Shown here: positions 1 through 10,256 of the stretch, piece after piece
Layout: every line of letters begins with the position of its first letter
Position numbering within the stretch: the first letter of the stretch is position 1
Source: Trichoplusia ni
Lineage: Eukaryota > Arthropoda > Insecta > Lepidoptera > Noctuidae
Assembly: GCF_003590095.1 (NCBI RefSeq)
Contig: NC_039483.1
Coordinates: 13,268,001-13,332,000, forward strand
DNA: 64,000 bases
Reading direction: 5' to 3'
Translations under genes and position numbers: made by a program
The notes under the pieces: model-generated
Seen by the model: the letters and a program-made list of their open reading frames with translations, nothing else
Databases searched by the model: none
What the model was told of the DNA's origin: nothing

Positions 1-2304
1 GTAACTAGCCGCCACTACCATTCATTTCATCATCTGAAGTGCTTTTAATCTCCCCAACTTTTTAATGATGTGATAAAAACAAAAATACCTTTTCAATATT
101 TTTGGGAAACCTATCTACTTAGATGTTTCTAGTCGAATACCTTATTGCTTAAAATAATATTTTATATTACAAAAATAATGTTTCGTGTTTATGTTTGGTA
201 TTCCTTAATAACAGATATCCTTTAATCATATATTTTTGCTACAAACCAGATACAAAAAGAACATTATTTTTTACATATCATTAGAATACTCCCCGCAATC
301 AGGTAGTAATCTGTGGACAGCTCAACTGCTACTGAATCTCACAAACGAATATTGAACATCTGACGTCAGCCTGATTCATCAATACCATTTCACTCGCTTT
401 GACTAATTTATTGAGCGCCGCGTCAATTATTTTCATTCCGCTTTGGGTACAAACAATAATATAGGCTAGATTATAATTCTGAATAATGAATACCGACCGT
501 TTAAAGTTGTTTTGATCCATTTATCTTGATCAATTGTTCTAGTTGTGTATTTTGAGATTAAATTTATTGAATATCATCGATAGATATACCTAACTTTATT
601 TTAGTTAATGTAGTGGAATGTTTTTGTTATATTAATTCATTTATATAACAGTTTAAATGGGTGGAAATTTTGTCATCGTTGTATAATTTTGTAATCCCCA
701 AAACTTTAAATGTCAAATGTTACTGATATTATTGTTATGAAAGTTGAAGTGACCTTTCATAAATTCAGATCCACAAAACAACCTACAAAATGAAAATATT
801 CTAGGTTCCAAATTTATATTTATTCCGAGAATTAAACGTCCATATGACGGTCAGCAAAGATGGCGAATTTAATCCTAACATCAAACAAATATTTCCACTC
901 GAACCTTTTGTAACAATCTCAGGTATTTGTGCATATTACATATCCGTGAAACACTCTACATATGTACACACACAAGGGCGAAACGTTCCACGTTTGATAC
1001 AAAAAATGCTTTTTGTTGAGATGAATCTCAGCCTTTGTACTCAACAGTACCTCTTGCGTTCAATAAAAGTACTAACCTCATTCAACGGTATTCTAATTCT
1101 GAAACTAACACATGCGCACAAAATCTCCCTGCAATGAATACATGTAATATCCTAGTATCACATCACAATTGCATTAGATTTACATTACATTTAGGGAGGA
1201 ACCTCCCGCCGCGTTGTGGTCGAAATGCAGCCGTATTGGCGATTAGACTTACAAACGGCACACGTAATCCGATATCGGATATCCAACGTCAGTAGGTCCA
1301 CGGGACCCATTGTGCCCAATTTGGTTATTACGCATTATTGGGGATGAATGAACGCAATTGTCGGTCTCATAATGGAATTGTGGAGAATGTTTTCGTCAGG
1401 AAACCTTATGGCAATCTTTTTGAATGCTATCTTGAGGGTAAATATTTTCTCGTAAAATACCATAAGCGTATCAAAAAGGGAAAATTATTCACAGATGTAT
1501 CTGTCTATAAAGACTTTTTCACCTCAAATATTTTGAGTTTTTATTTAGCCTGCTTAGAACTGCCAGGCTAAAAAATATATAAGTGAAACCTAAAAGCAAA
1601 TAGATAGAGGAATACGTTACTGGGATATAAAGTTTTTTTTTCGGAAAAAAACAGTACTGCAGCTAAATAGCGAAAACATTCTTGCACAGCCTTAAACGAT
1701 ATTTTTACGGGTTTGATATTTTTCTTTATACCCACTACTAATCACAAGAAGCAAAAAAACTGGTTCCAAATACCAAAAAAGTCTAACATAAATAACTTAG
1801 AAACAACAATTACTCATCCACCACACTAAATTAACTCACATAATTTTAATTCATATTCCGCCCTCATAATAAGGAAAAACAAACGGTAAATTATATGCCG
1901 GTGCACTGTATTAACTTATGCAAGTAAAGTTTTGCATCATTAGTGAGGATTCAAGCGGTGGCCACCGTAACCCTTGCTTTTCAGTCATGTTTTCACTGAA
2001 TGACAGTACATTAAAATACGAGGATACGGTAAGAATTTAAGATATTATTAAACAGAAATAAATAGAAATATATTTGATTCTGTTTGAACATTGTTGTGAT
2101 CTCTTGGGGCGTTATGTGATGCTGTAGGTGTGCAGTGTGTAGTCACAGTAAAAAAATCAATAAACAAGTGCATTTCATTTATAACAATTGACTTAAAATG
2201 TTTGTTTTCTTCTTTCTTCCGTTTGATATTTTTTCCTTGAACACAGTTTTATTGCAGGCTGTGAATGTGTGTCATTTTTAGGGTTTTGTGGAACGAATTT
2301 TTTT
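1..2304. other. No gene recognised
   Basis: AT-rich DNA with a GC-richer patch at about 1190-1320. That patch holds a small hairpin, GGGAGG-AA-CCTCCC (about 1194-1207), and the 14-bp palindrome ATCCGATATCGGAT (1267-1280). A 97-codon ATG frame (844-1137) shows no domain. Nothing is assignable. Confidence 0.5.
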
Positions 2305-2370
2305 TATCAAATTTCTACAGAACCCTCAGTTTTCCGAGTATGACTTACACTTGGCCGGTTATTTTATAGA
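2305..2370 (+). repeat. 'ggttccgtaccc' family, 3' end fragment
   Basis: CAGAACCCTCAGTTTTCCGAGTATGACTTACACTTGGCCGGTT matches, in order, the usual end of a repeat family (GGAACCC...CGAGT.CGACT.GCACTTG.CCGGTT) that I recall from Lepidoptera. Only the end is recognisable. Confidence 0.55.
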
Positions 2371-2635
2371 AGTTTTTTGCAATAAAATGTATTTTTAATT
2401 AAAAACCCTTTTGACACTAAACTCATACTCAAAACTACTCAATTTTCAAACAGATATAAAATTGTCCAATTCAAGTGAATTGTTCAATAAATTCCGTTGC
2501 AAAGTAAATTAAATAGAGATAGTTAATGGAGTGTCAGTCGTAGTGATGAATGCTTGACGGCCGATGCATTTGCATCGTGCCAATAGTTCGCGTCGATCGA
2601 AAGGTAACTGCCGCTGTTTGGTCACACATGAACAT

Positions 2636-3030
2636 GATTTATATGTCTGTCTTACAACCGTATTAACCAACGAAACATGAGTGACGTTCTTAGATTTTTT
2701 GTCTCTATATTCCGCTTGATAATGATAAAGATGGCAGATACTTAAATACAACTTTTATACCGTGGTAACTGATTTATCTATTTGTTTTGAAGCCGCATTC
2801 AAGCAGTGACTTTTTTATATTTGCGTGCTTGCAGTGCTTGAGTGCTTGTTTGCTTATCCCTTTACTTAGATATTCTTCATTATATATTTGTCTCTACATA
2901 CACTTTGACGATGATAGATGATACTTAAGGGTGACTTTTATCTGTTTATAAATTTGTGAACTTCGTGGTTTCGATTTATGTATCTGCCTTACAGAAATAT
3001 TCACAAATTAGTGACGTTCTTAAATGGCTT
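2636..3030. repeat. Degenerate rearranged duplication
   Basis: Two word sets recur. GATTTATATGTCTGTCTTAC...GTGACGTTCTTA (2636-2692) matches GATTTATGTATCTGCCTTAC...GTGACGTTCTTA (2973-3022). TTTGTCTCTATATTCC...GATACTTAAATACAACTTTTAT (2697-2757) matches TTTGTCTCTACATACA...GATACTTAAGGGTGACTTTTAT (2887-2941). The order of the sets differs between copies, as it would if three or more tandem units have partly decayed. Confidence 0.55.
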
Positions 3031-3139
3031 TCTATACTCTACAATTCACTTAAGAGGGATTAAGGCAACATGACACTCAGCGAATTTTGACTAAATGTCG
3101 TTTGAGATCAATGCTCATATTGAGTTAGGGGAAAGTGTC

Positions 3140-3268
3140 GTGTATGAAGGATTGCAAGTATCAGGGATTGCAACGTATTGCCCAAAGTATAGTCAGTAAG
3201 AGTCTGACACTACTCATTTCCTCCCCCGAAGGAGTAAGGATGAGGATTCTCCCGCTTTAACAAAAAAA
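3140..3268 (+). repeat. 'agtcagtaagagtctgac' repeat, copy 1
   Basis: TAGTCAGTAAGAGTCTGAC followed by CTCATTTCCTCCCCCGAAGG and ATGAGGAT. The core is shared with 17655-17745, and in reverse with 47050-47080. It ends in a short A run (AAAAAAAAGAG), as retroposed tails do. Confidence 0.65.
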
Positions 3269-3924
3269 AGAGAAAGTGTCGTGCTAAATGAGAGGCATAT
3301 TTATTCGTCTAAAATAAACAAATTAACAATAGAGCAGTTTTTAGGATATTTTGTGTATGTTGTAAATAAATAAAGTGTTTTCAAAATACATTATTTATTC
3401 ACTGTCTGTACTGTATTTACTGAACCGTATATGTGATTCCCATATGAAGCGAATATTTATTTGTTATACTTGTTTGATTATTTCTTGGTTTTTGTGTTTG
3501 CAAGCATTGTAAACCGAGGCATATAGCCGGAATCGATAAAAAATATAGCACAGTTAACCAAAAGATGTTATCATGATTTTCCAGTATATTTTTCTTGGTA
3601 CAACCGCATTTCACCGTATTATTGGAAAAACACCTCGGGCAATTGAAAATAAAAGTCGCCACAAGCAATATTTTAGCCGAACAAAGGCCTTCTTAAAACA
3701 TAATAACCAAAACAAATATAAAAACAGGGCAAGTTTAATTCCTTTCGAAAGTTAGATGAGAAACGTAATTTAATTCGTCAAAGTTTGCTGTAATGTCACG
3801 AATCAAAGAGTTTGATTCATGATTTTATGAAGTCTTACCGTAAAATTATTATAATTATAAAAAGACTCGAGTATTTATGCCTACAAATATCTCGTATGGA
3901 AAGAACTTATTATTATACTTTATC

Positions 3925-4145
3925 ATAGTCTGGTGGTTGGTAACCGTGACTGGTATACCGGAGGTCGTGGTTCGATTCTTACCCAGGACAAATGCTAGAA
4001 TAATGGCAGGATCATTTTTCTGATATGTCTGGTTGCAATGTTTCTATAAAATAACGCATTTATTTTAAATAATAAAAGTATGGTTGTCAGTTTCCTTGTA
4101 CCTACTTATAATAAAAGCTTTGCTTAATTTGAATCAAGATGACAT
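3925..4145 (+). repeat. tRNA-derived SINE
   Basis: A tRNA-like head with box B (GGTTCGATTC at 3969-3978) is followed by ACCCAGGACAAATG. The tail includes GGTTGTCAGTTTCCTTGTACC and AAAGCTTTGCTTAATTTG, the order I know from lepidopteran SINEs. It has no coding role; if transcribed, this would be by Pol III from the internal promoter. Confidence 0.65.
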
Positions 4146-4550
4146 TTATTGAAAATTTTATAATGTTGTCTATTAGATTATTTATTAAATCAAATACCTC
4201 TAAAACTTTCCGTACAATACTCAAATGCATTTTATTGAAAAAAATATTTATTATTTTAAATTATTTTTTTTATTGACAAGACATTTCTAGGAATAAAAAA
4301 TAATTGTATGCCCTAACTATGAGCTATGCATGACATTCCTATTGTTTCACTTTTCCTAGAATAAACGTGAACGTAAAAAGATTGTTCAAAACTATTCTGC
4401 ACAAAAAAAAACGTACATATACTGGGTAAAATCCTTTTATTTACAGTAAATTTGTATTTCATAAAACAAATAAACCTACCTGCGCTGTAAAAGCGGTTTA
4501 CTTCCCCATGAAAGTGCATTTCATATCAAAGGATTAAACTTCAATCGTTA

Positions 4551-4770
4551 TTTTGCCGAATATTTTTTTTCTAGTTGTACCTATGATTTAAAAAAAAAAA
4601 TAAAAACTAAGAATTTCGTCTAAAAAATAAAATATATTTTTTTAGTGCGAGCAACCCTTAGATTATCAGACCTACTGAATACGCATATAAAATTTGGTAA
4701 AAATCGGTTAAGTCGTTTCGGCGGAGTACGGTAACTAACATCGTGACACGGGAATTTTATATATTAGAAG
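4551..4770 (+). repeat. LINE-like 3' tail repeat, copy 1
   Basis: Shares long stretches with 48040-48246: GCCGAATAT, GAGCAACCCTTA, AAAAATCGGT, GTTTCGG.GGAGTACGG, and the end CGTGACACGGGAATTTTATA. The fixed 3' end and variable 5' part suit a non-LTR element or a SINE sharing its tail. I recall this tail as abundant in Lepidoptera. The BEL element inserted just beyond it. Confidence 0.75.
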
Positions 4771-4781
4771 ATTTAGTTTTA

Positions 4782-4786
4782 GTAGT
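4782..4786. repeat. Target-site duplication, left copy (GTAGT)
   Basis: The five bases GTAGT directly abut the LTR terminus TGTT and recur exactly at 11267-11271 after the other LTR terminus AACA. A 5-bp duplication is usual for BEL/Pao integrases. Confidence 0.93.
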
Positions 4787-4988
4787 TGTTGGGAATTCAG
4801 GATTCAGATTCATAAATGAAACTACTTTTAAAAATGATGTTGATCTTGCGAGCGTGTATAATGGAGTGAAAAAAGATAACAGGTTATGCATGTGACGATG
4901 CAACAAATGTGAATTAATGTAATCTTAATATTTACTTAATACTAATGAGTGAGTCATTGCTACGATGTAAACATGAGGCGCTCGAACA
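4787..4988 (-). repeat. 3' LTR of the BEL/Pao element
   Basis: This is the 202-bp direct repeat of 11065-11266. On the element's strand it begins TGTTCGAGCG and ends CCCAACA, so its ends form the short inverted repeat TGTT...AACA typical of LTRs. One base (4823) differs from the other LTR. I see no AATAAA on the element's strand inside it, so the polyadenylation signal is not obvious. It contains TGACTCA (AP-1-like) on the sense strand, which may be chance. Confidence 0.97.
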
Positions 4989-5019
4989 TGCCCCCGGGCG
5001 TTGAAAGCCTCCTTGCTTT
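4989..5019 (-). promoter_or_regulatory. Candidate polypurine tract region
   Basis: On the element's strand the bases before the 3' LTR read GGGGGCA, and a second purine-rich run GAAAGCAAGGAGG lies at 5019-5007. Plus-strand DNA synthesis of LTR elements starts from such a tract next to the 3' LTR. The run touching the LTR is short and interrupted by CA, so the exact primer is uncertain. Confidence 0.5.
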
Positions 5020-5023
5020 CAAC
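5000..5023. other. Hairpin at the gag-pol stop codon
   Basis: A perfect 9-bp stem, GTTGAAAGC (5000-5008) paired with GCTTTCAAC (5015-5023), closes a 6-base loop. The Gag-Pol stop codon (5019-5021) lies inside one arm. Its position between the stop and the polypurine tract suggests a role in termination, RNA stability or priming, but that is inference. Confidence 0.7.
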
Positions 5024-8000
5024 CAGACTCTGTAGTCACCGGCAATGGACATATCTTGGAGAAAGCCCTTCGGATGATACCATTTGAGGTCTTGACGTCA
5101 GCGACACGAGCTACTCCGTCGGTTCCCGGATGTATGGCCACGATCCTGCCCAATCTCCACTTTAGAGGCGGAAGATTTTCCTCCTTGATTACTACCAAGG
5201 TATCCAACTTCAAACTATCCTTACTGGAATGCCACTTGACGCGTTGCTGCAGTTCTGCGATGAACTCCTTACTCCATCTAGTCCAGAAATGCTGGCGGAG
5301 TTGTTCAATCCGCTGGTAGCGAGTCAAGTTGGTAGTGGAGTGCTCTTCTAAATTCGGTTGAGGCAGGGAAGTGAGCGGGCGACCGATGAGGAAATGACCA
5401 GGAGTCAGCGGCGTGCAATCTGCTGGGTCTGATGATAATGGTGTAAGAGGGCGCGAATTCAATATAGCCTCTATTTGAACTAATGTGGTGTAAAGTTCCT
5501 CAAACGTTAAATTACAATTTCCCAGCACTCTATACAAATGATGCTTGACCGACTTGACACCCGCTTCCCATAGACCACCGAAGTGAGGGGCATAGGCAGG
5601 AATAAAATGAAAATTGATTCCCTCATTGGCCATACTTGTACTCAAAGAATCATGATTACATTTTAAGAACTTAGCAAGCTCATTATACGCACCAACAAAT
5701 GAGGTACCATTATCCGAGTAGATATTTATGGGTTTTCCCCGTCTCGCGATAAATCTATATAAGGATAATAAATAACTATGGCTAGTCAGGTTACCCACAA
5801 GTTCCAAATGGATCGCCTTAGTGGTAAAACAAATAAAAAGCGCAATGTATACTTTTACAAGCCTACAACCACGACCTTTACGACTAGCACTCAATATAGG
5901 GCCAGCATAATCGACGCCCGTGCTTTCAAATGGAAAGCTCCCTGGAAGTAGACGCTGCCGCGGTAAGTTACCCATCAATGGAGTAACAACCTTACCTTTC
6001 ATTCGACGACATAGCACGCATTTGTGATAACAGGCCTTGGCTAAATTTCGACCTCCTATCGGCCAATAGGTTTCTCGTAATGACGCTAATAATAATTGAG
6101 GCCCGGCGTGCATTAATCGTTTGTGCTCAAAATCACATAATAATTTCGAAAAATGGTGAGTGGACTGTAACAATATAGGGTGCCGTTTATTATAATTAAA
6201 ATCCGAATAATCAAGACGTCCGCCGACACGCATTATATCATCGTTGTCTAAATAAACGTTAAATTTTAATAGGACGCTCTTTTTAGGTAAATCTTGTTTA
6301 GACAAAAGTAAATTGTATTCGGTAAATGATTCACGCTGACTTTGTATAATCAAAACATTTAAAGCTTTGTTCAACTCGTCACTTGAGAGAAAGCTACCAT
6401 TATATTGATGCCCTTTACATAATTTAAGAAATCGCAACACATAAGCCATGGAGCGTACAAGTCGGGAATAATTTGAAAAACGGCTAAAGTTAATTAATTG
6501 TTTATTTTTATTGTGGTCAACACTGACAGTTAAAATTACATCAGACCGAGTTTCCGGCAGTGAGGCAGGCTCTAAAGGTTTGACTAAAGATGGCCAATAG
6601 CATGAGTCTTGATGGAGAAAGTCGGGACCGGACCACCATAGGTCTAGACTCTGCAGATTACTAATATCCACACCACGAGATATTAGGTCTGCTGGGTTTT
6701 TGTCGGTTGGGACATGTCGCCAAGTGCAGTGACCTGCCTGCTCTAAAACTTCAGCGACGCGGTTGCGCACGAAGGGCTGAAGCCTTGAAGGCAACATCTG
6801 CAACCACCCCAACACGATTGTGGAATCGGTCCAACAAAACACACGGCTAAACCTAACCCTTAGTGATTTCGATATCTTCTCGTATAGATGAGTACCGACT
6901 ACAGCGCCACACAACTCCAATCTCGGAATCGTAGTTGGTTTGATAGGTGCCACTCTGCTCTTGGCCATGAGTAACCTGACCATACACTTGCCTTCATCGT
7001 TTGCACTACGAACATAGGCACAAGCGCCATAGGCACGTTCAGAGGCATCTGTGAAGATGTGTAGTTCTAATTGTGTGTATGACTCACAGACGACGATACG
7101 TGGAAAACGAAAGTCATTAATAAGTGGTAATTTTCTCACAATAGCTTGCCACGGTGCACTTAATTCTGGAGATAATGGCTCATCCCACGACAATTTATCA
7201 AGCCACATTCGCTGCAGTAACATTTTCATTGTGATCACTAAAGGTGACAACAAACCTAAAGGGTCAAAGATCTTTGCAATGACAGAAAGCAAATCACGCT
7301 TAGTGCTATTAGTGTGAGAGATGGTTGAGTCGACTAAGAACATCAGTTCATCTGAACTGGCATGCCACCCTAAACCTAATAGTTTGGTTGGCTCAGGAGA
7401 GCCAATATTCAAATCAAGCGATGACTCTGAAATATCAGACAACAATTGAGGTGCATTTGACTTCCATTTGCGAAGTACCATGCAAGCTGACGAAAGTGCC
7501 TTTGTGACTTCTTGGCGGATGTGGCTGACTGTATTTAAGTCATCCCCTCCAGTTAACAGGTCATCTACATAAAAGTCATGTTTGATGACATCAGCAATCT
7601 TGTCGTCCTTGCAATCAAGACCTAATTGATAAAGGCAGCGGGTGGCTAAAAACGGAGCACTAGCAGTGCCATAAGTCACCGTATTTAATTTATAAACTTG
7701 TACTTGTGATGAATTATCTCGCCACAAAATCTGCTGTAAGTGTCTATCAGATGGATGAACATCCACGCACCTGTACATCATCTGAACATCTCCCGATAAG
7801 ACATACTTATACTGCCTAAACCGCAAAAGAATGGCCAGAAGGTCATCCTGAATTGTCGGACCGACCATTTGTATGTCATTGGATGAAATTCCAGACGATG
7901 TGGGACAACTTGCATTGAAAACAACGCGCAGTTTTGTGGTGGTACTCTGTTCCCGTAGTACACCATGATGTGGAATGTAGTAACCTGTTGGGTCAGTGTC

Positions 8001-10256
8001 TGATGGCTTGAATTGAGTCATATGTCCGAGCAACTTGTACTCGGACATAAATGCATCATACATTTTGCCTAAGTCAGGTTTCGTTTTTAATCTACGCTCT
8101 AACGAATGCAGACAATAAGTGGCCTTACGAAGTGAGTCTCCGAGTACAGAAGGGTCTTGCTTAAGAGGTATGCGTACACAAAAGCGACCATTAGCCAATC
8201 TAGTTGTATTTTTAACAAAATGATCCTCACAGCTTTTTTCCTCTGAGGAGTAATGAGAAACATTTGAATGTATCTCCTCTAGCTGCCAAAATTTAGTCAG
8301 TTCACTTCGTAAGTTGCTTAACTCGTCAGAATTAGTAGAACCTAATTTAGAAAAATGACACCTAATTCTATTTGCATTTAATGTGACGTGATTGCGGCTT
8401 ATGGGTCCGGACACTATCCAGCCTAAACTGGTTTCAAATAATATGGGTTTACCATTACCTAAGTTTATTCGCTGCGACCCTAATAAGTCCCAGAAAGCAT
8501 CAGCGCCAATTAATATGTCCACATCAGCAGGCTTGTAAAACTTAGGGTCAGCTAAACAAAGATTCGCGGGAATGTTTAAGTTAGTAATATTTAATTCACG
8601 ACATGGCATTTCACTCGTTATTAATGGTAAAACAAAACAACAAAGTTCAGTGCTGAAACAGTTATTTAATGATGTCACGTTGATGCGACATATTTTACCT
8701 ACGTGTGACGTCACGTTGTTAATGCCAAATATTGACTTGTCTATTTTTTTTGTAGACAAGTTCAATTGTGAACATAATTTCTGTGTAATGAAACACGATG
8801 TGCTGCCGCAGTCAAGCACTGCGCGAACAATATGTTCACGACCATCACGATCATGTAACTTGACTAAAGCAGTTGACAATAACACGTCATTATGACTAAT
8901 ACCGCTAGATGTGATGTTTGCTGATAACGCAACATCGTTCGTTTTAGCGGCCGACATCGACGACAACAGCGGTGGGGACTGCAATGAGAGATTATCGCAC
9001 GAATTATTACTATCCTGGCGCGTATTAGCAATATTATTAAATTCAGCTACATGTACTAGCGTATTGTGCCTGCGTTTACAAAGTTTGCAACCAGACTTTT
9101 TGCAATGATTGGCAAAATGACCGGGGCGAAAACAATTAAAACAAACCTTGTATATAGGCAATAATTTTAAACGAGCTTCATTGCTTAATGCTAAAAACTG
9201 CGGACAGTTGCCTAAGGTGTGGTCAGCTTTACATTTAGGACATACCTTAGAACTATCTAAATTAGAACCACTATTATTTTGAACCGAGACCATAGACTTG
9301 ACCTTAGAATGTGACTTAATATTCATCTGAGAGTGAGACGAGTTATTGCGTGACAGCTCTAAAGTTTCTATTAGATCAGCGCGCGCACGCATGAAGGTGA
9401 GGAATGTATCAAAGGTAATCGATGTTTCCTTGTTTATACGACCCTTACACTCCTCCCATTCACGGAACGTTTTGCTGTCCAACTTACGAGTGATAATAAA
9501 TATTAAAAGTGTGTCCCAGTACTTAACAGGTTCACCCAAAGTTTCCAAAGCACGTAAATTTTTATTTAACTGATCAATCAATCCCTTTAATACTGATGAC
9601 GATTCTTTGGAAATTGGGTCAATGTTAAATATTGCTGACACATGATTATGTATTAACAACCTCTTGTTGTCAAATCGCTCACATAAAACTTTCCATGCCA
9701 CATCATAATTACTGGCCGAAAACTCGATCGACTGTATAACAACAGCAGCGGAACCTTCCAAAGACGTACGTAAATAATGGAATTTATTTATTACATCAAT
9801 GCTATCGTTAGAGTGGATAAGACTCGTAAAAGTATCATGGAACTCCAGCCAATTGCTATAGGAACCACTGAACTTAGGAAGCTGAATTGTGGGTAACTTG
9901 ACAGGCTTATAATTGCTAGCACGAGTAGATTTGCCACTACTGACAGACTCATTATCTTTATTTAAACTAGACAACAAATGTTGAGCCCTAGAAAGTGATT
10001 TATAGTATAAAGATTCAAACTCTGAACGTTCAGCTAATTGTAATTTAATATCATCGACGACGCACTCAAGTTTTAATTGTACCTCATCATATTGTCCGTA
10101 CAATGATTCCATCTTGCCAACGCGCAGCTGTAGTTCGGTGACGTCGCAGCTACTCATCGATTTACATCTATCAAGGCCATCTAAATAGTTGACGAATGCA
10201 GTTAAACGCCCTTTGAAGCTGCCTCGCTTCTTTACAAGCTCCCTTTCCTCGGTCAT
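5019..10256 (-). CDS. BEL/Pao Gag-Pol polyprotein, intact
   Basis: One uninterrupted frame of 1745 aa counted from the first ATG (10256-10254). Seven upstream in-frame codons exist but begin at TTG, so I reject them; MTEERELVKKRGSFKG is a usual BEL gag start. Gag: DUF1759-like domain about residues 118-270, then zinc-knuckle motifs including CFNCFRPGHFANHC (372-385), preceded by CPKC and followed by CKLCKRRH. Protease: LDCGS with D482 (DUF1758-like). Reverse transcriptase about 763-950 with FYVDDLL (YVDD 896-899). RNase H: TDAS with D1070, later ELCGA and WTDST. Integrase: HHCC-type zinc region near 1380-1420, then D1449, D1515 and E1564 as the DDE triad. DUF5641-like C-terminus about 1640-1740. 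Gag and pol share one frame, as is common in BEL/Pao, with no shift or stop codon between them. The protease has Cys where Ser or Thr usually follows the catalytic Asp. Confidence 0.96.
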   Translation of the reverse strand: MTEERELVKKRGSFKGRLTAFVNYLDGLDRCKSMSSCDVTELQLRVGKMESLYGQYDEVQLKLECVVDDIKLQLAERSEFESLYYKSLSRAQHLLSSLNKDNESVSSGKSTRASNYKPVKLPTIQLPKFSGSYSNWLEFHDTFTSLIHSNDSIDVINKFHYLRTSLEGSAAVVIQSIEFSASNYDVAWKVLCERFDNKRLLIHNHVSAIFNIDPISKESSSVLKGLIDQLNKNLRALETLGEPVKYWDTLLIFIITRKLDSKTFREWEECKGRINKETSITFDTFLTFMRARADLIETLELSRNNSSHSQMNIKSHSKVKSMVSVQNNSGSNLDSSKVCPKCKADHTLGNCPQFLALSNEARLKLLPIYKVCFNCFRPGHFANHCKKSGCKLCKRRHNTLVHVAEFNNIANTRQDSNNSCDNLSLQSPPLLSSMSAAKTNDVALSANITSSGISHNDVLLSTALVKLHDRDGREHIVRAVLDCGSTSCFITQKLCSQLNLSTKKIDKSIFGINNVTSHVGKICRINVTSLNNCFSTELCCFVLPLITSEMPCRELNITNLNIPANLCLADPKFYKPADVDILIGADAFWDLLGSQRINLGNGKPILFETSLGWIVSGPISRNHVTLNANRIRCHFSKLGSTNSDELSNLRSELTKFWQLEEIHSNVSHYSSEEKSCEDHFVKNTTRLANGRFCVRIPLKQDPSVLGDSLRKATYCLHSLERRLKTKPDLGKMYDAFMSEYKLLGHMTQFKPSDTDPTGYYIPHHGVLREQSTTTKLRVVFNASCPTSSGISSNDIQMVGPTIQDDLLAILLRFRQYKYVLSGDVQMMYRCVDVHPSDRHLQQILWRDNSSQVQVYKLNTVTYGTASAPFLATRCLYQLGLDCKDDKIADVIKHDFYVDDLLTGGDDLNTVSHIRQEVTKALSSACMVLRKWKSNAPQLLSDISESSLDLNIGSPEPTKLLGLGWHASSDELMFLVDSTISHTNSTKRDLLSVIAKIFDPLGLLSPLVITMKMLLQRMWLDKLSWDEPLSPELSAPWQAIVRKLPLINDFRFPRIVVCESYTQLELHIFTDASERAYGACAYVRSANDEGKCMVRLLMAKSRVAPIKPTTIPRLELCGAVVGTHLYEKISKSLRVRFSRVFCWTDSTIVLGWLQMLPSRLQPFVRNRVAEVLEQAGHCTWRHVPTDKNPADLISRGVDISNLQSLDLWWSGPDFLHQDSCYWPSLVKPLEPASLPETRSDVILTVSVDHNKNKQLINFSRFSNYSRLVRSMAYVLRFLKLCKGHQYNGSFLSSDELNKALNVLIIQSQRESFTEYNLLLSKQDLPKKSVLLKFNVYLDNDDIMRVGGRLDYSDFNYNKRHPILLQSTHHFSKLLCDFEHKRLMHAGPQLLLASLRETYWPIGGRNLAKACYHKCVLCRRMKGKVVTPLMGNLPRQRLLPGSFPFESTGVDYAGPILSASRKGRGCRLVKVYIALFICFTTKAIHLELVGNLTSHSYLLSLYRFIARRGKPINIYSDNGTSFVGAYNELAKFLKCNHDSLSTSMANEGINFHFIPAYAPHFGGLWEAGVKSVKHHLYRVLGNCNLTFEELYTTLVQIEAILNSRPLTPLSSDPADCTPLTPGHFLIGRPLTSLPQPNLEEHSTTNLTRYQRIEQLRQHFWTRWSKEFIAELQQRVKWHSSKDSLKLDTLVVIKEENLPPLKWRLGRIVAIHPGTDGVARVADVKTSNGIIRRAFSKICPLPVTTESG

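Noticed and set aside
5056..9573. Several plus-strand frames of 60-107 codons across the BEL element
   Set aside because: They are shadows of the Gag-Pol frame on the opposite strand.
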